Shown here: one piece after another, positions 1 through 8,518 of the stretch | How the letters are laid out: every line of letters starts with the position of its first letter | How positions within the stretch are numbered: position 1 is the first letter of the stretch | Assembly (NCBI RefSeq): GCF_900120165.1 | Contig: NZ_LT635475.1 | Coordinates: 1,054,001-1,118,000 of the forward strand | DNA: 64,000 bases | From: Ezakiella massiliensis | GTDB taxonomy: Bacteria; Bacillota; Clostridia; Tissierellales; Peptoniphilaceae | Direction of reading: 5' to 3' | Position numbers and translations under genes: made by a program | The notes under the pieces: generated by a model | Databases searched by the model: none | What the model was told of the DNA's origin: nothing | What the model saw: only the letters and a program-made list of their open reading frames with translations

Positions 1-84
1 TGTTTTATCTGGAAATTCCTTTAGAGCAGAAATTGCATCTAAATTAATAATATAGTTAGTTTTTAACTTCTCTCTGTCTATCAA
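1..84 (-). CDS. DNA methyltransferase, N-terminal fragment (runs off window)
   Basis: The frame opening at a TTG at 84-82 encodes 28 residues ending in NLDAISALKEFPDKT. This resembles the segment just before the DPPY motif of N4/N6 DNA methyltransferases (COG0863 type). A purine-rich GGAAGGG stretch lies about 7 nt before the TTG. The frame overlaps the 3' end of virB4 by 29 nt, as tightly packed ICE genes do. The catalytic motif lies outside the window, so the family call is an inference from the short N-terminal resemblance. The start could also be another codon. Confidence 0.4.
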   Translation of the reverse strand, partial: MIDREKLKTNYIINLDAISALKEFPDKT

Positions 85-2551
85 TTTCTATCCCTTCCTT
101 TAATTCTTCTGGTTTAGTTGTCATTAACTTATACAATTTTGTATCTTTAGGGAATCTATCTACAAAAGGTACTATTGTGTTTCCGTAGAATAGTAATCCC
201 TCTCCCTCATTGGAATTTGTTACGTAGGATAACTGATAAAGAGATATATTTAACTTGTTAGCTAAAATTTCCCTATCACCACTAGCTTGATTAAGCATTA
301 AGATAAAATCTGTGTTATCAAATATATTTTCTATTTCAGGACTGGCTAAAAGGTCCTTTACATTTTGAGTTAAACCTGTTGGAATACCTCCCCATTTTCT
401 AAATCTCTTCCAAATTTCTATGGAATATGAGGCTGTTTGTTCTTCTCTTAAAAGCAAATGGAATTCGTCACAGTAATATCTGGTTTCCTTCTTATTTCTA
501 TTAATAGTTACTCTATTCCACACTTGATCTTGAACAATTAACATACCTATTTTTCTAAGTTGCTTTCCTAATTCCTTAATGTCATAACAAAGAATTCTAT
601 TTCCTGTATCTACATTAGTCCTATGGTTAAATACATTAAGACTACCTTTGACATAAATTTCCATTTCTACCGCTAATTTTTTCCCTACATTTTCTTCTTG
701 TTTTAAAAGTAAATTATATAAATCTTCTAAAATTGGCATATTTTCAGGAATGGGATTGTCGAAGTAATCCTTATATAATATTGGAAGACATCTATCAATT
801 ACTGAAGTTTCTTCTGCACTTAATCCTTCCTTTCCTACTACAAGTTCAAACAGTGAAAGAATAAAGTCAGACTTTAAAGATAAGGGATTGTCTTCATCGG
901 CATAGTCTACATTTATATCCAACGGGTTTATATAATCCTTACTTGTTGGCGATATTTTTATAACTTCTCCACCTAATGCCTTAGTTAAATTTCCATACTC
1001 ACCTTCAGGATCACAGATAATGATGTCATCTTGTGTGATTAAAAAAGCATTGGTAATTTCTCTTTTAGCTGAAAAAGATTTACCGCTACCAGGCGTTCCA
1101 AGTATTAAACCGTTTGGATTCTTTAAAAGCTTTCTATCTGTCATAATGATGTTACGACTTAAAGCATTTAAGCCGTAGTATAAGCTCTCTCCTTCTAAGC
1201 ACAACTCTTCTGTTGTAAAAGGAATAAAGACTGCTGTAGAGCTAGTTGTAAGTCCTCTTTTTATTTCGATTTCATTTTTCCCAAGTGGTAGGGAGGAAAT
1301 TAGTCCTTGTTCCTGTCTATAGTTAAGATTTTTCAATACACAATTATGCCTACCTGCTATTGAATTTAGTTGAAAGATTATATTACTCAATTTCTTTCTA
1401 CTTTTTTCCATATTTGTAAACAAAATAGTTATGACAAACATTCTCTCATTATGATTTTGAAGTTCTACCAATAGTTTCTTAGCATCATTACCATAGGTAA
1501 TTAAATCGCTTGGAAGAATATCAATATCATATCCTGATCTTATAGCCTTCTTATTTTCTTCAATTTTCATTTTATCCAAGTCCGTTATTTTTCTTTTAAT
1601 CATCTTTATAGCTTCTGTTTGATCAATGGAATTTATATGAAATGTTACAATCATATTTTCTTCAACCCCTAAAAATTCTGATAATAATCTATCTGATAAT
1701 TCAGGTGCTAGAATTTGCAGAAAGTTTACTTCTCCAAAGTATTCTCCAATTTTAAATTGATTGTGAGATGAAAAGTTAAATGATGCTGGTACTATATAAT
1801 CCTTCGTAGATAGTCCACTATATTTTAGGTCTTCAAAGGAAAAAACAAAATTCTTATTTGGATTTAATATATCGTGAATAACCTTTAACCTTTCATATCC
1901 ACTTAATACATAAGCTTTTACTCCCATCTGCTTAAAGTTATTTAATATATCCATTTCCATTCTTTCAAGTCTTGTAGTTGCCTCTTTTAAATCTTGTGCT
2001 TGTAAGCTAAAGGTGATATACATATATTTAGTAAGTCCATTATTTCCTTTTTGACTCTGATTTTTTAGCATTTCCCTGTACTCTTTTCGTATTTCATTAT
2101 ATGAATCGTTTCTATCCGGAACATTGATGTTTTTTTCTACTTCTTCATTTTTTCCTATGCGATTAATATATGAAAGTTCTATATCAACACTTGGATCAAA
2201 ATAGTTTAAAAAACTTGAAAATTCATTAAATATGCTTTCCTTATCTTCTTCTGTTGAAAGCTGGTAGTTAATATCTAAAAAACGTATCATTTTATTAAAT
2301 TTGTTCTTCTCAACTTGGCAAATCCCATTTCTCAACATTCTTAAATAAGGGATTGTTTCTTGAACGCTCTTTTTCTTCTTCCCACCAAAAAAGGAAAGCT
2401 TCTTTTTGGGCTTTCCTTTTTCTTTAGAAATATTTGCTTTTTTCATCTTTTTTTGACTTATACTAATGCTTTTTAAATCTTCTTTTTGTTTTTTTAAATT
2501 TCTTTTTTCTTGATTTAATTTTTTCTGTTGTTTTTTCTGTATTTGATTCAT
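56..2551 (-). CDS. virB4: VirB4-type conjugation ATPase, copy 1
   Basis: 831 residues. Type IV secretion ATPase expected to energise substrate translocation and channel assembly at the inner face of the membrane. Walker A GTPGSGKSFS lies near residue 484 and a Walker B-like stretch ending DEFHLLL near 693. The first ~60 residues are extremely Lys-rich. The start is an ATG behind GAAAGGAG. It overlaps the prgI-like gene by 4 nt. A close paralogue lies at 41761-44184; by eye the C-terminal ~350 residues are nearly the same, while the N-terminal ~70 differ. Family assignment is secure; membership in a Tn1549/CTn-type ICE follows from the neighbours. Confidence 0.95.
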   Translation of the reverse strand: MNQIQKKQQKKLNQEKRNLKKQKEDLKSISISQKKMKKANISKEKGKPKKKLSFFGGKKKKSVQETIPYLRMLRNGICQVEKNKFNKMIRFLDINYQLSTEEDKESIFNEFSSFLNYFDPSVDIELSYINRIGKNEEVEKNINVPDRNDSYNEIRKEYREMLKNQSQKGNNGLTKYMYITFSLQAQDLKEATTRLERMEMDILNNFKQMGVKAYVLSGYERLKVIHDILNPNKNFVFSFEDLKYSGLSTKDYIVPASFNFSSHNQFKIGEYFGEVNFLQILAPELSDRLLSEFLGVEENMIVTFHINSIDQTEAIKMIKRKITDLDKMKIEENKKAIRSGYDIDILPSDLITYGNDAKKLLVELQNHNERMFVITILFTNMEKSRKKLSNIIFQLNSIAGRHNCVLKNLNYRQEQGLISSLPLGKNEIEIKRGLTTSSTAVFIPFTTEELCLEGESLYYGLNALSRNIIMTDRKLLKNPNGLILGTPGSGKSFSAKREITNAFLITQDDIIICDPEGEYGNLTKALGGEVIKISPTSKDYINPLDINVDYADEDNPLSLKSDFILSLFELVVGKEGLSAEETSVIDRCLPILYKDYFDNPIPENMPILEDLYNLLLKQEENVGKKLAVEMEIYVKGSLNVFNHRTNVDTGNRILCYDIKELGKQLRKIGMLIVQDQVWNRVTINRNKKETRYYCDEFHLLLREEQTASYSIEIWKRFRKWGGIPTGLTQNVKDLLASPEIENIFDNTDFILMLNQASGDREILANKLNISLYQLSYVTNSNEGEGLLFYGNTIVPFVDRFPKDTKLYKLMTTKPEELKEGIEIDRQREVKN

Positions 2552-2886
2552 TTACTCCTTTCCTTTCTTTGTTTCTTTATATCATAAATACATTCTGTCT
2601 TGTATATCCTTATACTTGTCTGTCTTTTCTTATCTATAATATACTTTAAATATTTTTCAAAATAGATCCCGTCCTTTTCATAAAGAGTTGCAAATATTAT
2701 AGGAAAAGACACACCTATCATAATTAACATAGATAGGTCATTAGGCAGCACTTTTTTTACCATTAAATATACTGGAAAACCTATTAGACCTGCAATTGTA
2801 AATCCAATTAATTGTCTTTTTGTTAGATTTAGAGCTACCTTTGTTTTTACTTTTGTTAAGTCCTTTGGGACATTTACATAAGCCAT
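2548..2886 (-). CDS. PrgI-family membrane protein, copy 1
   Basis: 112 residues with two closely spaced hydrophobic segments (about residues 28-44 and 50-66). The N-terminus MAYVNVPKDLTKVKTKVALNLTKRQ is typical of PrgI-family proteins, which sit beside VirB4 in Gram-positive conjugation systems (VirB3-like role). It overlaps virB4 by 4 nt and the next upstream gene by 1 nt, indicating translational coupling. The paralogue at 44075-44485 carries an extra basic C-terminal tail that this copy lacks. Confidence 0.85.
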   Translation of the reverse strand: MAYVNVPKDLTKVKTKVALNLTKRQLIGFTIAGLIGFPVYLMVKKVLPNDLSMLIMIGVSFPIIFATLYEKDGIYFEKYLKYIIDKKRQTSIRIYKTECIYDIKKQRKERSK

Positions 2887-3146
2887 TATTCTAAACCCTC
2901 TAAGTATAAGCCATATATGTCTTCTCTGTTCAGATCTTCTAATGATTTTCCCATATTCACTGCTATTTCTAAGACTTTTTCATTCGTTTCTTCTCTATTA
3001 TCTAAAACTTCCGATGTTTTTCTTATAATCATTCTATTTTGTATTTCTCTTGTAATATATCCCCCTATTAAAAGTATTGGGAGTCCTATTGTTCCAAGTG
3101 TTTTTAAATTAATTTTTTTGTCCTTTTTTCTTCTAATTTTCATCAT
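2886..3146 (-). CDS. Small membrane-anchored protein of the conjugation operon, copy 1
   Basis: 86 residues: a very basic N-terminus (MMKIRRKKDKKINLK), one hydrophobic segment (about 16-32), then a charged, probably helical tail. I do not recognise the family. The positional counterpart at 44487-44777 has the same design (one membrane segment, charged helical tail) but little visible sequence identity, so this slot diverges faster than its neighbours. It is probably an accessory structural component of the transfer channel, inferred only from position between the VirB6-like and PrgI-like genes. Two tandem ATGs leave the start uncertain by one codon. Confidence 0.7.
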   Translation of the reverse strand: MMKIRRKKDKKINLKTLGTIGLPILLIGGYITREIQNRMIIRKTSEVLDNREETNEKVLEIAVNMGKSLEDLNREDIYGLYLEGLE

Positions 3147-3160
3147 CTTCTCCTTTTTTA

Positions 3161-4024
3161 TTAATGAGCATTTAAAATTGATTTTGCAATACTTCCTGAT
3201 TTCATCATAGTTATACCAAGTATTAAGGTGTATCCTAGTAATTCAAAAATACTTTTGTGTATGTCTGATATATTTAAAGTCTTAACAAGTACGGCATAAA
3301 TTCCTACGCATATAAGTAAGAATAAACCTTGCAAGCCAAGTGCGAAGAGCCCTCTTATATAGTTTGTTCCAATACTTCCCCATTCTTTATTACCCATTGT
3401 GGCAAAAGGTATGGCGCAAACTGAAGTATAAATATATATTTCTATCATCCTGCCGTATAGAATAACTGTAATGAGTATTGATATCCCTTGAATTATCATC
3501 TTTACAATTGATGTCTCTAGTACTATAGTCATTAATTTTCCTATTGACTCTCCTTTTAGGCTATCTACCATATTAGCTATATCACCCGGAGAAACTTTTG
3601 CACTAGCATTTGCCACACCTGCTGCCTTTCCTATTAAATTCTGTGCCACATCAAATACTGCCATAGAAAAGTCAAAAGCATGAGATACAAGCCATACTGC
3701 TATCCACATTTTTATCATATATTTAAAAAAATCAAAGGTATCTGTGTCATGCATATTATTTTTGTTCATTACCATTTGAATTAATTCAATACATAGTACA
3801 GCCGTTATGATAAGACCTGCTATGGGAAGTATAACATTTTCTGAAATAGACTTTATGAAGTGGAAAACCTCCGAGTTCCATCCACTCGGAGTCTTTCCTA
3901 CCTCATTTGCTATCGTTGATACTTTATCATTTATATCAAGGAGCATTCCGCTTAAATTTTCCTTGATCATATCAATAAGTATCTCCGAAAAAAACTCTTT
4001 GATCTTATCTACTATATTAAACAT
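3161..4024 (-). CDS. VirB6/TrbL-like polytopic membrane protein, copy 1
   Basis: 287 residues with an amphipathic N-terminal region and about six hydrophobic segments (first near 65-85, last near 262-280). This is the hallmark of the VirB6/TrbL-like channel protein found between Maff2 and PrgI in Tn1549/CTn-type ICEs. The copy at 44787-45650 has the same length and shares long blocks such as MHDTDTF, FSMAVFDVAQNL and TMGNKEWG. The ATG at 4024 lies one base after the stop of the intron-split maff2 gene, so translation of this gene may depend on the upstream transcript being read through or spliced. Confidence 0.85.
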   Translation of the reverse strand: MFNIVDKIKEFFSEILIDMIKENLSGMLLDINDKVSTIANEVGKTPSGWNSEVFHFIKSISENVILPIAGLIITAVLCIELIQMVMNKNNMHDTDTFDFFKYMIKMWIAVWLVSHAFDFSMAVFDVAQNLIGKAAGVANASAKVSPGDIANMVDSLKGESIGKLMTIVLETSIVKMIIQGISILITVILYGRMIEIYIYTSVCAIPFATMGNKEWGSIGTNYIRGLFALGLQGLFLLICVGIYAVLVKTLNISDIHKSIFELLGYTLILGITMMKSGSIAKSILNAH

Positions 4025-4025
4025 T

Positions 4026-6989
4026 TTATTTTAACACGTTTGCTAATAGCGGTATTAGTTTTAAACCTATGAGTACAATTCCCCCTCCAGCCATAAGCTG
4101 CTTAATGCCTTGAGATTTAGCACCAGATAGTGATAGGTAATCCTTTGATGTTATCTCCGGATTTTCCCCCACTTCACACCGTGCATGCGACTTTCACCGC
4201 ACACGGCGTTCCATCACAAGAAAGATTTTCACGTTTTAACTAAGACTTACACACTTCGTAACAAATTATTTTTTTCTAAATTAGTGGCAATCCTGCCATT
4301 TTTCTAAGCTTATTACATTTCTCGATCTGCTTGACCGTTAAGCCAAGCTCTTTTATATATTTTTGGATTGTATCTTCTTTTGTTGCATGGATAAGTATAT
4401 GAACTGCTTCTGTAACAAGAATTAAGTTGCTATAACTGTCTGTACCGCCTTGTTCAAGCGATATCTTGTGATGGCAATGTATATCGTTTGGTGTAAGTTT
4501 TACACCTGTTACCCCACATCTGCCATATTGAGCTGCAAAGAGCGAGATTCTGTTGTCTGCAAACTCTATACTCTTATCAAGTACAGGATGTCTCATCAAC
4601 CAAACAAGTGTATCTACATCAATTTGCAGATTTTTATGAATAAAAGCTCTGCCCTTTACAGTGTATTTATTTACAACCTTTTTCTTGTGTTTTGCGTCCT
4701 TTGTCCTAATATATCCAACTGGAATTAGCGGATGTCCATTAAGGAAGCGAAGCTGTTTACTTTTTCCATATTTTTCTTTGATAAATCCTTTGTTTAGCGT
4801 TCCACTGGTTTTAATATCAAGTCTGTTGTTCATCTGCTTTTTAATGTGAAAGGCTATTTTAGCAAAGTCCAAACTTACATTTGTTGCTATTTGGTAGTAA
4901 TTATGCAAGCCTGAAACAGTGGCATTATACTTGGCTATTGCTTTGTACTGTTCCTTTTCGTTTGCAGGTCTTTTTATATCCGCAACACATTTAGAAATAT
5001 TTTCTTTTGCATTTTTCAGTGCCTTATCACTTATATGCGACTGTACAACAAACTTTTTGCCTTTTGGTTTAACCTTAAGCTTAAATCCTAAGAACTCCGA
5101 ATACCTTTGTTTTAGATTTGTTATTTTAGATTTTTCTTCACTCACATTTAGTTTTAATCGGTCTTGCAACCATTTTGTAACTGCCTGATAGGTTCTTTTT
5201 GCATCGTAGTAATTACGGCAAAATATCTTAAAATCATCAGCATACCTTACAATGTATATTTCTTTTAGGTTGCTTGTTCTTAAAGCTCTGTAAGTATGGC
5301 TTTTTATCTCTGTTCCTTGACTGTTCGTTCTCTGTTTATATGGATAATGCGTAGGCATTGTCAGCCATTGAGATGAAACCCACCAATCTAATTCGTTCAA
5401 GACTACATTAGATAGTATCGGTGATAATATTCCGCCTTGTGGTGTTCCCTTTGTTGGTGTAATTACCTTTTTATCGGGCATAACTATGTCTGCTTTAAGC
5501 ATTTCCTTAATTATACAAAGTAACTTTTTGTCATGGATTCCTAAATTCCAAAGCTGCCTTATGAGCTTTGCATGATATACGTTATCGAAAAATCCTTGTA
5601 TATCAATATCGACTACATAGTGTAAGTGCTGTATCTGCATTAGTCTTGCACATTCTGCAATAGCGTGTTCCGTACTCCTGTTAGGTCGAAACCCATAGGA
5701 ACTGTCATGAAACTTGGCTTCACATATCGGCTCTAATATTTGCAAGATACATTGTTGTACAATTCTATCTACAATAGTTGGTATTCCTAAAGGTCTAATT
5801 TTCCCATTAGGCTTTCGCATTTCCACTCTCTTTACAGGGCGTGGCTTATACCAATGAAACTGTTTTTGTATGAGAGAAATGTATTCTTCTTCATTTAGCC
5901 TTGATAGATGTTTTATTGTTCTGCCATCTACCCCAGCCGTATGACTTCCTTTGTTCCCTTTTATACTACGATAGGCAAGTTTAATATTTTCTCTTGAAGT
6001 TATCAACTCCATTAAATTTGAAAATACTTTATTATTACCGCTATCTTCATATAAATCATCAAGGACTTTTTGCAAGTCATAGTATTCCGTATAACGGATT
6101 TTGTTTTGTTTCAGTGTTTGTTTCGAAGTGGACACAGTCACCATCTCCTTTCGGATTTGATTTTCTTTGTCATACTCGAAGCTGTGTTTGTCTTAATTTC
6201 AGTTCTTGTACTTTCCTGTGACTGGTGGCTATCCCTCCACGAACTTATTATTTTCGCTTCATAGGTACTGTGCCACCACTTTCACCGAGATAAAGAATGG
6301 TTATATGCTGTTTTTTACAGTCATTTTCCCATTCAACACTTCATTAGCATTAGACTGCTTCCATGCTCTTGGCTTACCACGTTCCGACAATCTTATCTTT
6401 GAATACGTTTAGGTTCTTCCTCTAAGCCTGTGTTTAGTTTTCACCATATCGCCTGTAACGATATATGGATTTTCATAACAACCATTCTTACTCATCCACA
6501 AACACCCCATCTTTGATGGGAATTGCCGTTAGGCAAATTCAAACGTTTAGACCCTTACATTCGGAAGTACGTCAGTGCTTTGGTATACACATTCTCACCA
6601 TGCGTATTCGACACCCGACATATAGGTAGCACCGTCCACCTCTGAACAGCTTTCGTGTCTGATGTTAATATCAGTCTTACGGCTACTCTCTGCCGACTTC
6701 ACCGAGCTTTTGACAATGAAATAGTCTAATATTCATTGCCAATCGGAGTATCAGTGTAGGCATTTCAGGGCGTTACCCCGTCATTCTACCTATCAGATTG
6801 CCAGTTCTCCTAAGTTTTGAACTTTCAGTCCTTCGACTTAGTGCATAAGCTTTTCACTTATGAACGTGTCGCACGGTTGTCATTCCCATAACCTTCCATC
6901 AGGTTGATAACACCCCATGCTCCAAGCCCTGCACCAATTGCTGTAACTAATATTTTTAATACATTTACTGCTTGTGTAAAAAATTCCAT
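4026..6989 (-). CDS. Maff2-family pilin-like membrane peptide, copy 1, split by a group II intron
   Basis: Spliced gene complement(join(4026..4129,6875..6989)), 219 nt, 72 residues. Exon 1 reads MEFFTQAVNVLKILVTAIGA and continues to GYGNDN. Exon 2 resumes at SGAKSQGIKQL and ends LLANVLK. The uninterrupted copy at 45661-45876 gives GYGNDNPGAKSQGIKQL, which fixes the join; this copy has one extra codon at the junction (N-L-S-G instead of N-P-G). Two hydrophobic helices fit the small VirB2/Maff2-like subunit. The unspliced transcript cannot make this protein, so function needs intron splicing. Confidence 0.8.
4173..4210 (-). ncRNA. Group II intron 1, domain V hairpin
   Basis: On the minus strand a 5' arm ACGCCGTGTGCG, a GTGA loop region and a 3' arm TCGCATGCACGGTGT form the compact domain V helix with the two-nucleotide bulge expected. 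The catalytic triad appears as CGC rather than AGC. It sits about 40 nt from the 3' splice site, the normal spacing. Confidence 0.75.
4276..6144 (-). CDS. ltrA: Group II intron reverse transcriptase/maturase with HNH endonuclease (intron 1)
   Basis: 622 residues. Expected to assist splicing and retrohoming of intron 1. The reverse transcriptase domain occupies about residues 70-360, with the catalytic IVRYADDF near 300 and GTPQGGILSP near 232. A maturase (X) domain follows at about 380-470. A C-terminal HNH nuclease (CGVTG, HCHHK, GGTDSYSN) covers about 540-600. All core motifs look intact, so the intron may be mobile. AAAGGAG directly abuts the annotated ATG, so the GTG three codons downstream (6135) is an equally good start. 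Confidence 0.93.
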   Translation of the reverse strand: MVTVSTSKQTLKQNKIRYTEYYDLQKVLDDLYEDSGNNKVFSNLMELITSRENIKLAYRSIKGNKGSHTAGVDGRTIKHLSRLNEEEYISLIQKQFHWYKPRPVKRVEMRKPNGKIRPLGIPTIVDRIVQQCILQILEPICEAKFHDSSYGFRPNRSTEHAIAECARLMQIQHLHYVVDIDIQGFFDNVYHAKLIRQLWNLGIHDKKLLCIIKEMLKADIVMPDKKVITPTKGTPQGGILSPILSNVVLNELDWWVSSQWLTMPTHYPYKQRTNSQGTEIKSHTYRALRTSNLKEIYIVRYADDFKIFCRNYYDAKRTYQAVTKWLQDRLKLNVSEEKSKITNLKQRYSEFLGFKLKVKPKGKKFVVQSHISDKALKNAKENISKCVADIKRPANEKEQYKAIAKYNATVSGLHNYYQIATNVSLDFAKIAFHIKKQMNNRLDIKTSGTLNKGFIKEKYGKSKQLRFLNGHPLIPVGYIRTKDAKHKKKVVNKYTVKGRAFIHKNLQIDVDTLVWLMRHPVLDKSIEFADNRISLFAAQYGRCGVTGVKLTPNDIHCHHKISLEQGGTDSYSNLILVTEAVHILIHATKEDTIQKYIKELGLTVKQIEKCNKLRKMAGLPLI

Positions 6990-7313
6990 TTATATTTCCT
7001 CCTCTTTTTCTTCTTTTTTAATTTTATTTATGTGCTTTACGATAAAATTTTTAAATGTCTTGTCTTCTTTTTTTGTTTCCTTAAAATATCCAAAAATATG
7101 GATGTATTCTCCACTTTTAAATTCCTTCACACTTTTTGCCTTTTCTCCGTAGAGATTACAGTAGATATATTCTTTCTTAACCTTTCCTTCTTCTTTGTTC
7201 TTTCTAACTATTGTGAAGTTAGCTACTTCTTTTTCTCCTTCCTTTGTATCTATTGCAGTTGTTTTTATTTCTCCTACTAGATTTCCATTAATATTTAGCA
7301 TTTCTCTTTCCAT
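6990..7313 (-). CDS. Single-stranded DNA-binding (OB-fold) protein, copy 1
   Basis: 107 residues with the SSB signature order: NGNLVGEIK, VANFTIVRKN, IYCNLYGEKAKSVKEF, then HIFGYFKE and a basic/acidic tail. It lacks the long acidic C-terminus of housekeeping SSB, consistent with an ICE-specific ssDNA-binding protein that coats the transferred strand. Its stop codon directly precedes the maff2 start. Expression is probably controlled by the leader peptide and terminator at 7336-7437. The paralogue is at 45878-46189. Confidence 0.85.
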   Translation of the reverse strand: MEREMLNINGNLVGEIKTTAIDTKEGEKEVANFTIVRKNKEEGKVKKEYIYCNLYGEKAKSVKEFKSGEYIHIFGYFKETKKEDKTFKNFIVKHINKIKKEEKEEEI

Positions 7314-7335
7314 TTGTTCTATCTCCTTTATTCCA

Positions 7336-7364
7336 TAAAAAAAGCGATAGTTTTCTCTATCGCT
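7336..7364 (-). terminator. Terminator/attenuator between leader peptide and ssb copy 1
   Basis: Perfect 8-bp stem AGCGATAG/CTATCGCT (7343-7350 with 7357-7364) followed on the minus strand by seven T residues, ending 22 nt before the ssb ATG. Its place between a short translated leader and the ssb ribosome site suggests a conditional terminator. Confidence 0.75.
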
Positions 7365-7404
7365 TCTACTTCTAATTAATTAATATTTCATTTTTCTCTG
7401 TATC

Positions 7405-7437
7405 TTATTTTTTCGGCTCATCTCGTATATATTTCAT
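7405..7437 (-). CDS. Leader peptide MKYIRDEPKK upstream of ssb copy 1
   Basis: Ten codons, ATG to TAA, behind a very strong AAAGGAGG (7442-7449) with 4-5 nt spacing. It lies after the abi terminator and before the attenuator, with no other gene in the gap. A similarly placed 8-residue peptide (MVRIRSPT) precedes ssb copy 2. The peptides share an Arg/Ile and Pro flavour but not a sequence. A role in translation-coupled attenuation is inferred from architecture only. Confidence 0.6.
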   Translation of the reverse strand: MKYIRDEPKK

Positions 7438-7454
7438 TCTTCCTCCTTTGGGCA

Positions 7455-7485
7455 TAAAAAAACACCGAAATGTTTTTTTCGGTGT
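7455..7485 (-). terminator. Rho-independent terminator after the abi gene
   Basis: 9-bp perfect stem ACACCGAAA/TTTCGGTGT (7462-7470 with 7477-7485) followed on the minus strand by seven T residues. It ends 19 nt beyond the abi stop. Confidence 0.85.
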
Positions 7486-7503
7486 AAATTTCTCTATTTA
7501 ATT

Positions 7504-8367
7504 TTATGGTTTTAGTAATTCTTTCCAGTTTTCTATAAAGCCAACATGTCTTAATTCAATATTTTCATATCTTGCTATTAGTGCTATTAGATCATGATAA
7601 AAATTTTTGTAATTTTCTTCTTCAGAAACTATTTTAAGATTAACTAATGTAGCAAATATTGTATTGTTTGAAATATTATTTTTTAAATATTCTTTATATA
7701 GCTTTGGTGATTTTGTAAGCTTTGCTCCATATAGCCTGCCATAATGGGCACATATATTTCTTATATAGGCAAAATTTTCTATCCAAGATTCAAAGTAATG
7801 GTAGTCTGTATGAAAGACTTTTGCAATTTTACTTTTATCTTCATTTTTCATATTCTTATACATTTTAGATAAAGTTCCAAAACTTGCTACTTCTATCACT
7901 GCATAGAGTGGAATTTCTCCACCTTCATAATTGTCTTTAAAGTTTTTTATAAATGGTGAGCGTCTATTTCTTTTAACTTCCCTTGCTAATTCTTCTAGTA
8001 CCCTTTCTTGTTCCTTTTGTTTCTCAAAATTATTCATATCTTTATATGAAAAGTTCCCATATCTTAAAGAAAAATAGTTTGTGATAACTGCTCTTAAAGA
8101 AACTTCAATATGCTCTATTGTTTCAAATATAAGCTGTCTAAGTTCTCTATCAAATTTATATAAACTTACAATATCTTCAAAACTTATTCCTGATATATAT
8201 CTTCCATCTTTTTTTAATGTGATACTATAAGCTTTAATCAGCCTGTAATAGGATATTCTTCCAAGAATTTTCTTAGCATAAGTTTTATCTTCTACTAAAA
8301 GTCCTAAGTCTATTAAGTTTTTTACTTGATTTTCTATACTAATCGGTTCTTGATGAATTTTTTTCAT
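7504..8367 (-). CDS. Abi-family (AbiD/AbiF-like, Abi_2) HEPN protein
   Basis: 287 residues from the ATG at 8367, chosen because AGGAG sits 4-5 nt upstream; an in-frame ATG at 8406 lacks a site. Motifs of the Abi_2 family: KILGRISYYRLIKAY near residue 40, FDRELRQLIFETIEHIEVSLR near 85, and a late RNICAHYGRLYG, an R-x4-H HEPN RNase motif. Members act in abortive phage defence, probably as RNA-cutting toxins. A perfect consensus promoter and a structured leader lie directly upstream, matching the abiF RNA arrangement. It sits as an insert between virD4 and ssb; the other module has an XRE gene in that slot. Confidence 0.88.
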   Translation of the reverse strand: MKKIHQEPISIENQVKNLIDLGLLVEDKTYAKKILGRISYYRLIKAYSITLKKDGRYISGISFEDIVSLYKFDRELRQLIFETIEHIEVSLRAVITNYFSLRYGNFSYKDMNNFEKQKEQERVLEELAREVKRNRRSPFIKNFKDNYEGGEIPLYAVIEVASFGTLSKMYKNMKNEDKSKIAKVFHTDYHYFESWIENFAYIRNICAHYGRLYGAKLTKSPKLYKEYLKNNISNNTIFATLVNLKIVSEEENYKNFYHDLIALIARYENIELRHVGFIENWKELLKP

Positions 8368-8388
8368 TTTTTCTCCTAAAATCAAATG

Positions 8389-8426
8389 ACCCGACTTGGT
8401 CCGCATTGTTAAGAGGCGTGTCGGGT
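8389..8426 (-). ncRNA. Structured RNA upstream of abi (abiF-RNA-like)
   Basis: Minus-strand hairpin with a 7-bp perfect stem ACCCGAC/GTCGGGT closing a 24-nt loop, starting about 12 nt after the -10 box and ending just before the abi ribosome site. Its location directly upstream of an Abi_2 gene is the reported setting of the abiF RNA motif. Identity with that motif is my inference; the loop has not been compared with a covariance model. Confidence 0.5.
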
Positions 8427-8438
8427 ACTGTTGACATT

Positions 8439-8467
8439 ATTATATGCTATAAAATATTTTTTGTCAA
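8439..8467 (-). promoter_or_regulatory. Consensus sigma-A promoter for the abi RNA/gene
   Basis: TTGACA (8467-8462), a 17-bp spacer and TATAAT (8444-8439): a textbook vegetative promoter on the minus strand. The transcript would begin near 8432, immediately before the hairpin. Confidence 0.88.
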
Positions 8468-8518
8468 GTAATTTCTTTTAATCTTTCCTAAATATCTATC
8501 TTACTTCTAATTTTAAAT

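Larger units (their letters stand above)
4130..6874 (-). mobile_element. Group II intron 1 (2,745 bp) inserted in maff2 copy 1
   Basis: The 5' end reads GTGCGACACG (GUGYG consensus) at 6874 and the 3' end reads ATCAC at 4134-4130. Removing the interval restores the maff2 frame. The interval contains a ribozyme domain V-like hairpin near the 3' end and a full-length reverse transcriptase/maturase ORF. About 730 nt upstream of the ORF (6145-6874) hold the structured ribozyme 5' domains and no gene. Boundaries rest on the intron consensus plus comparison with the uninterrupted paralogue; the 3' boundary could shift by a few bases. Confidence 0.85.
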
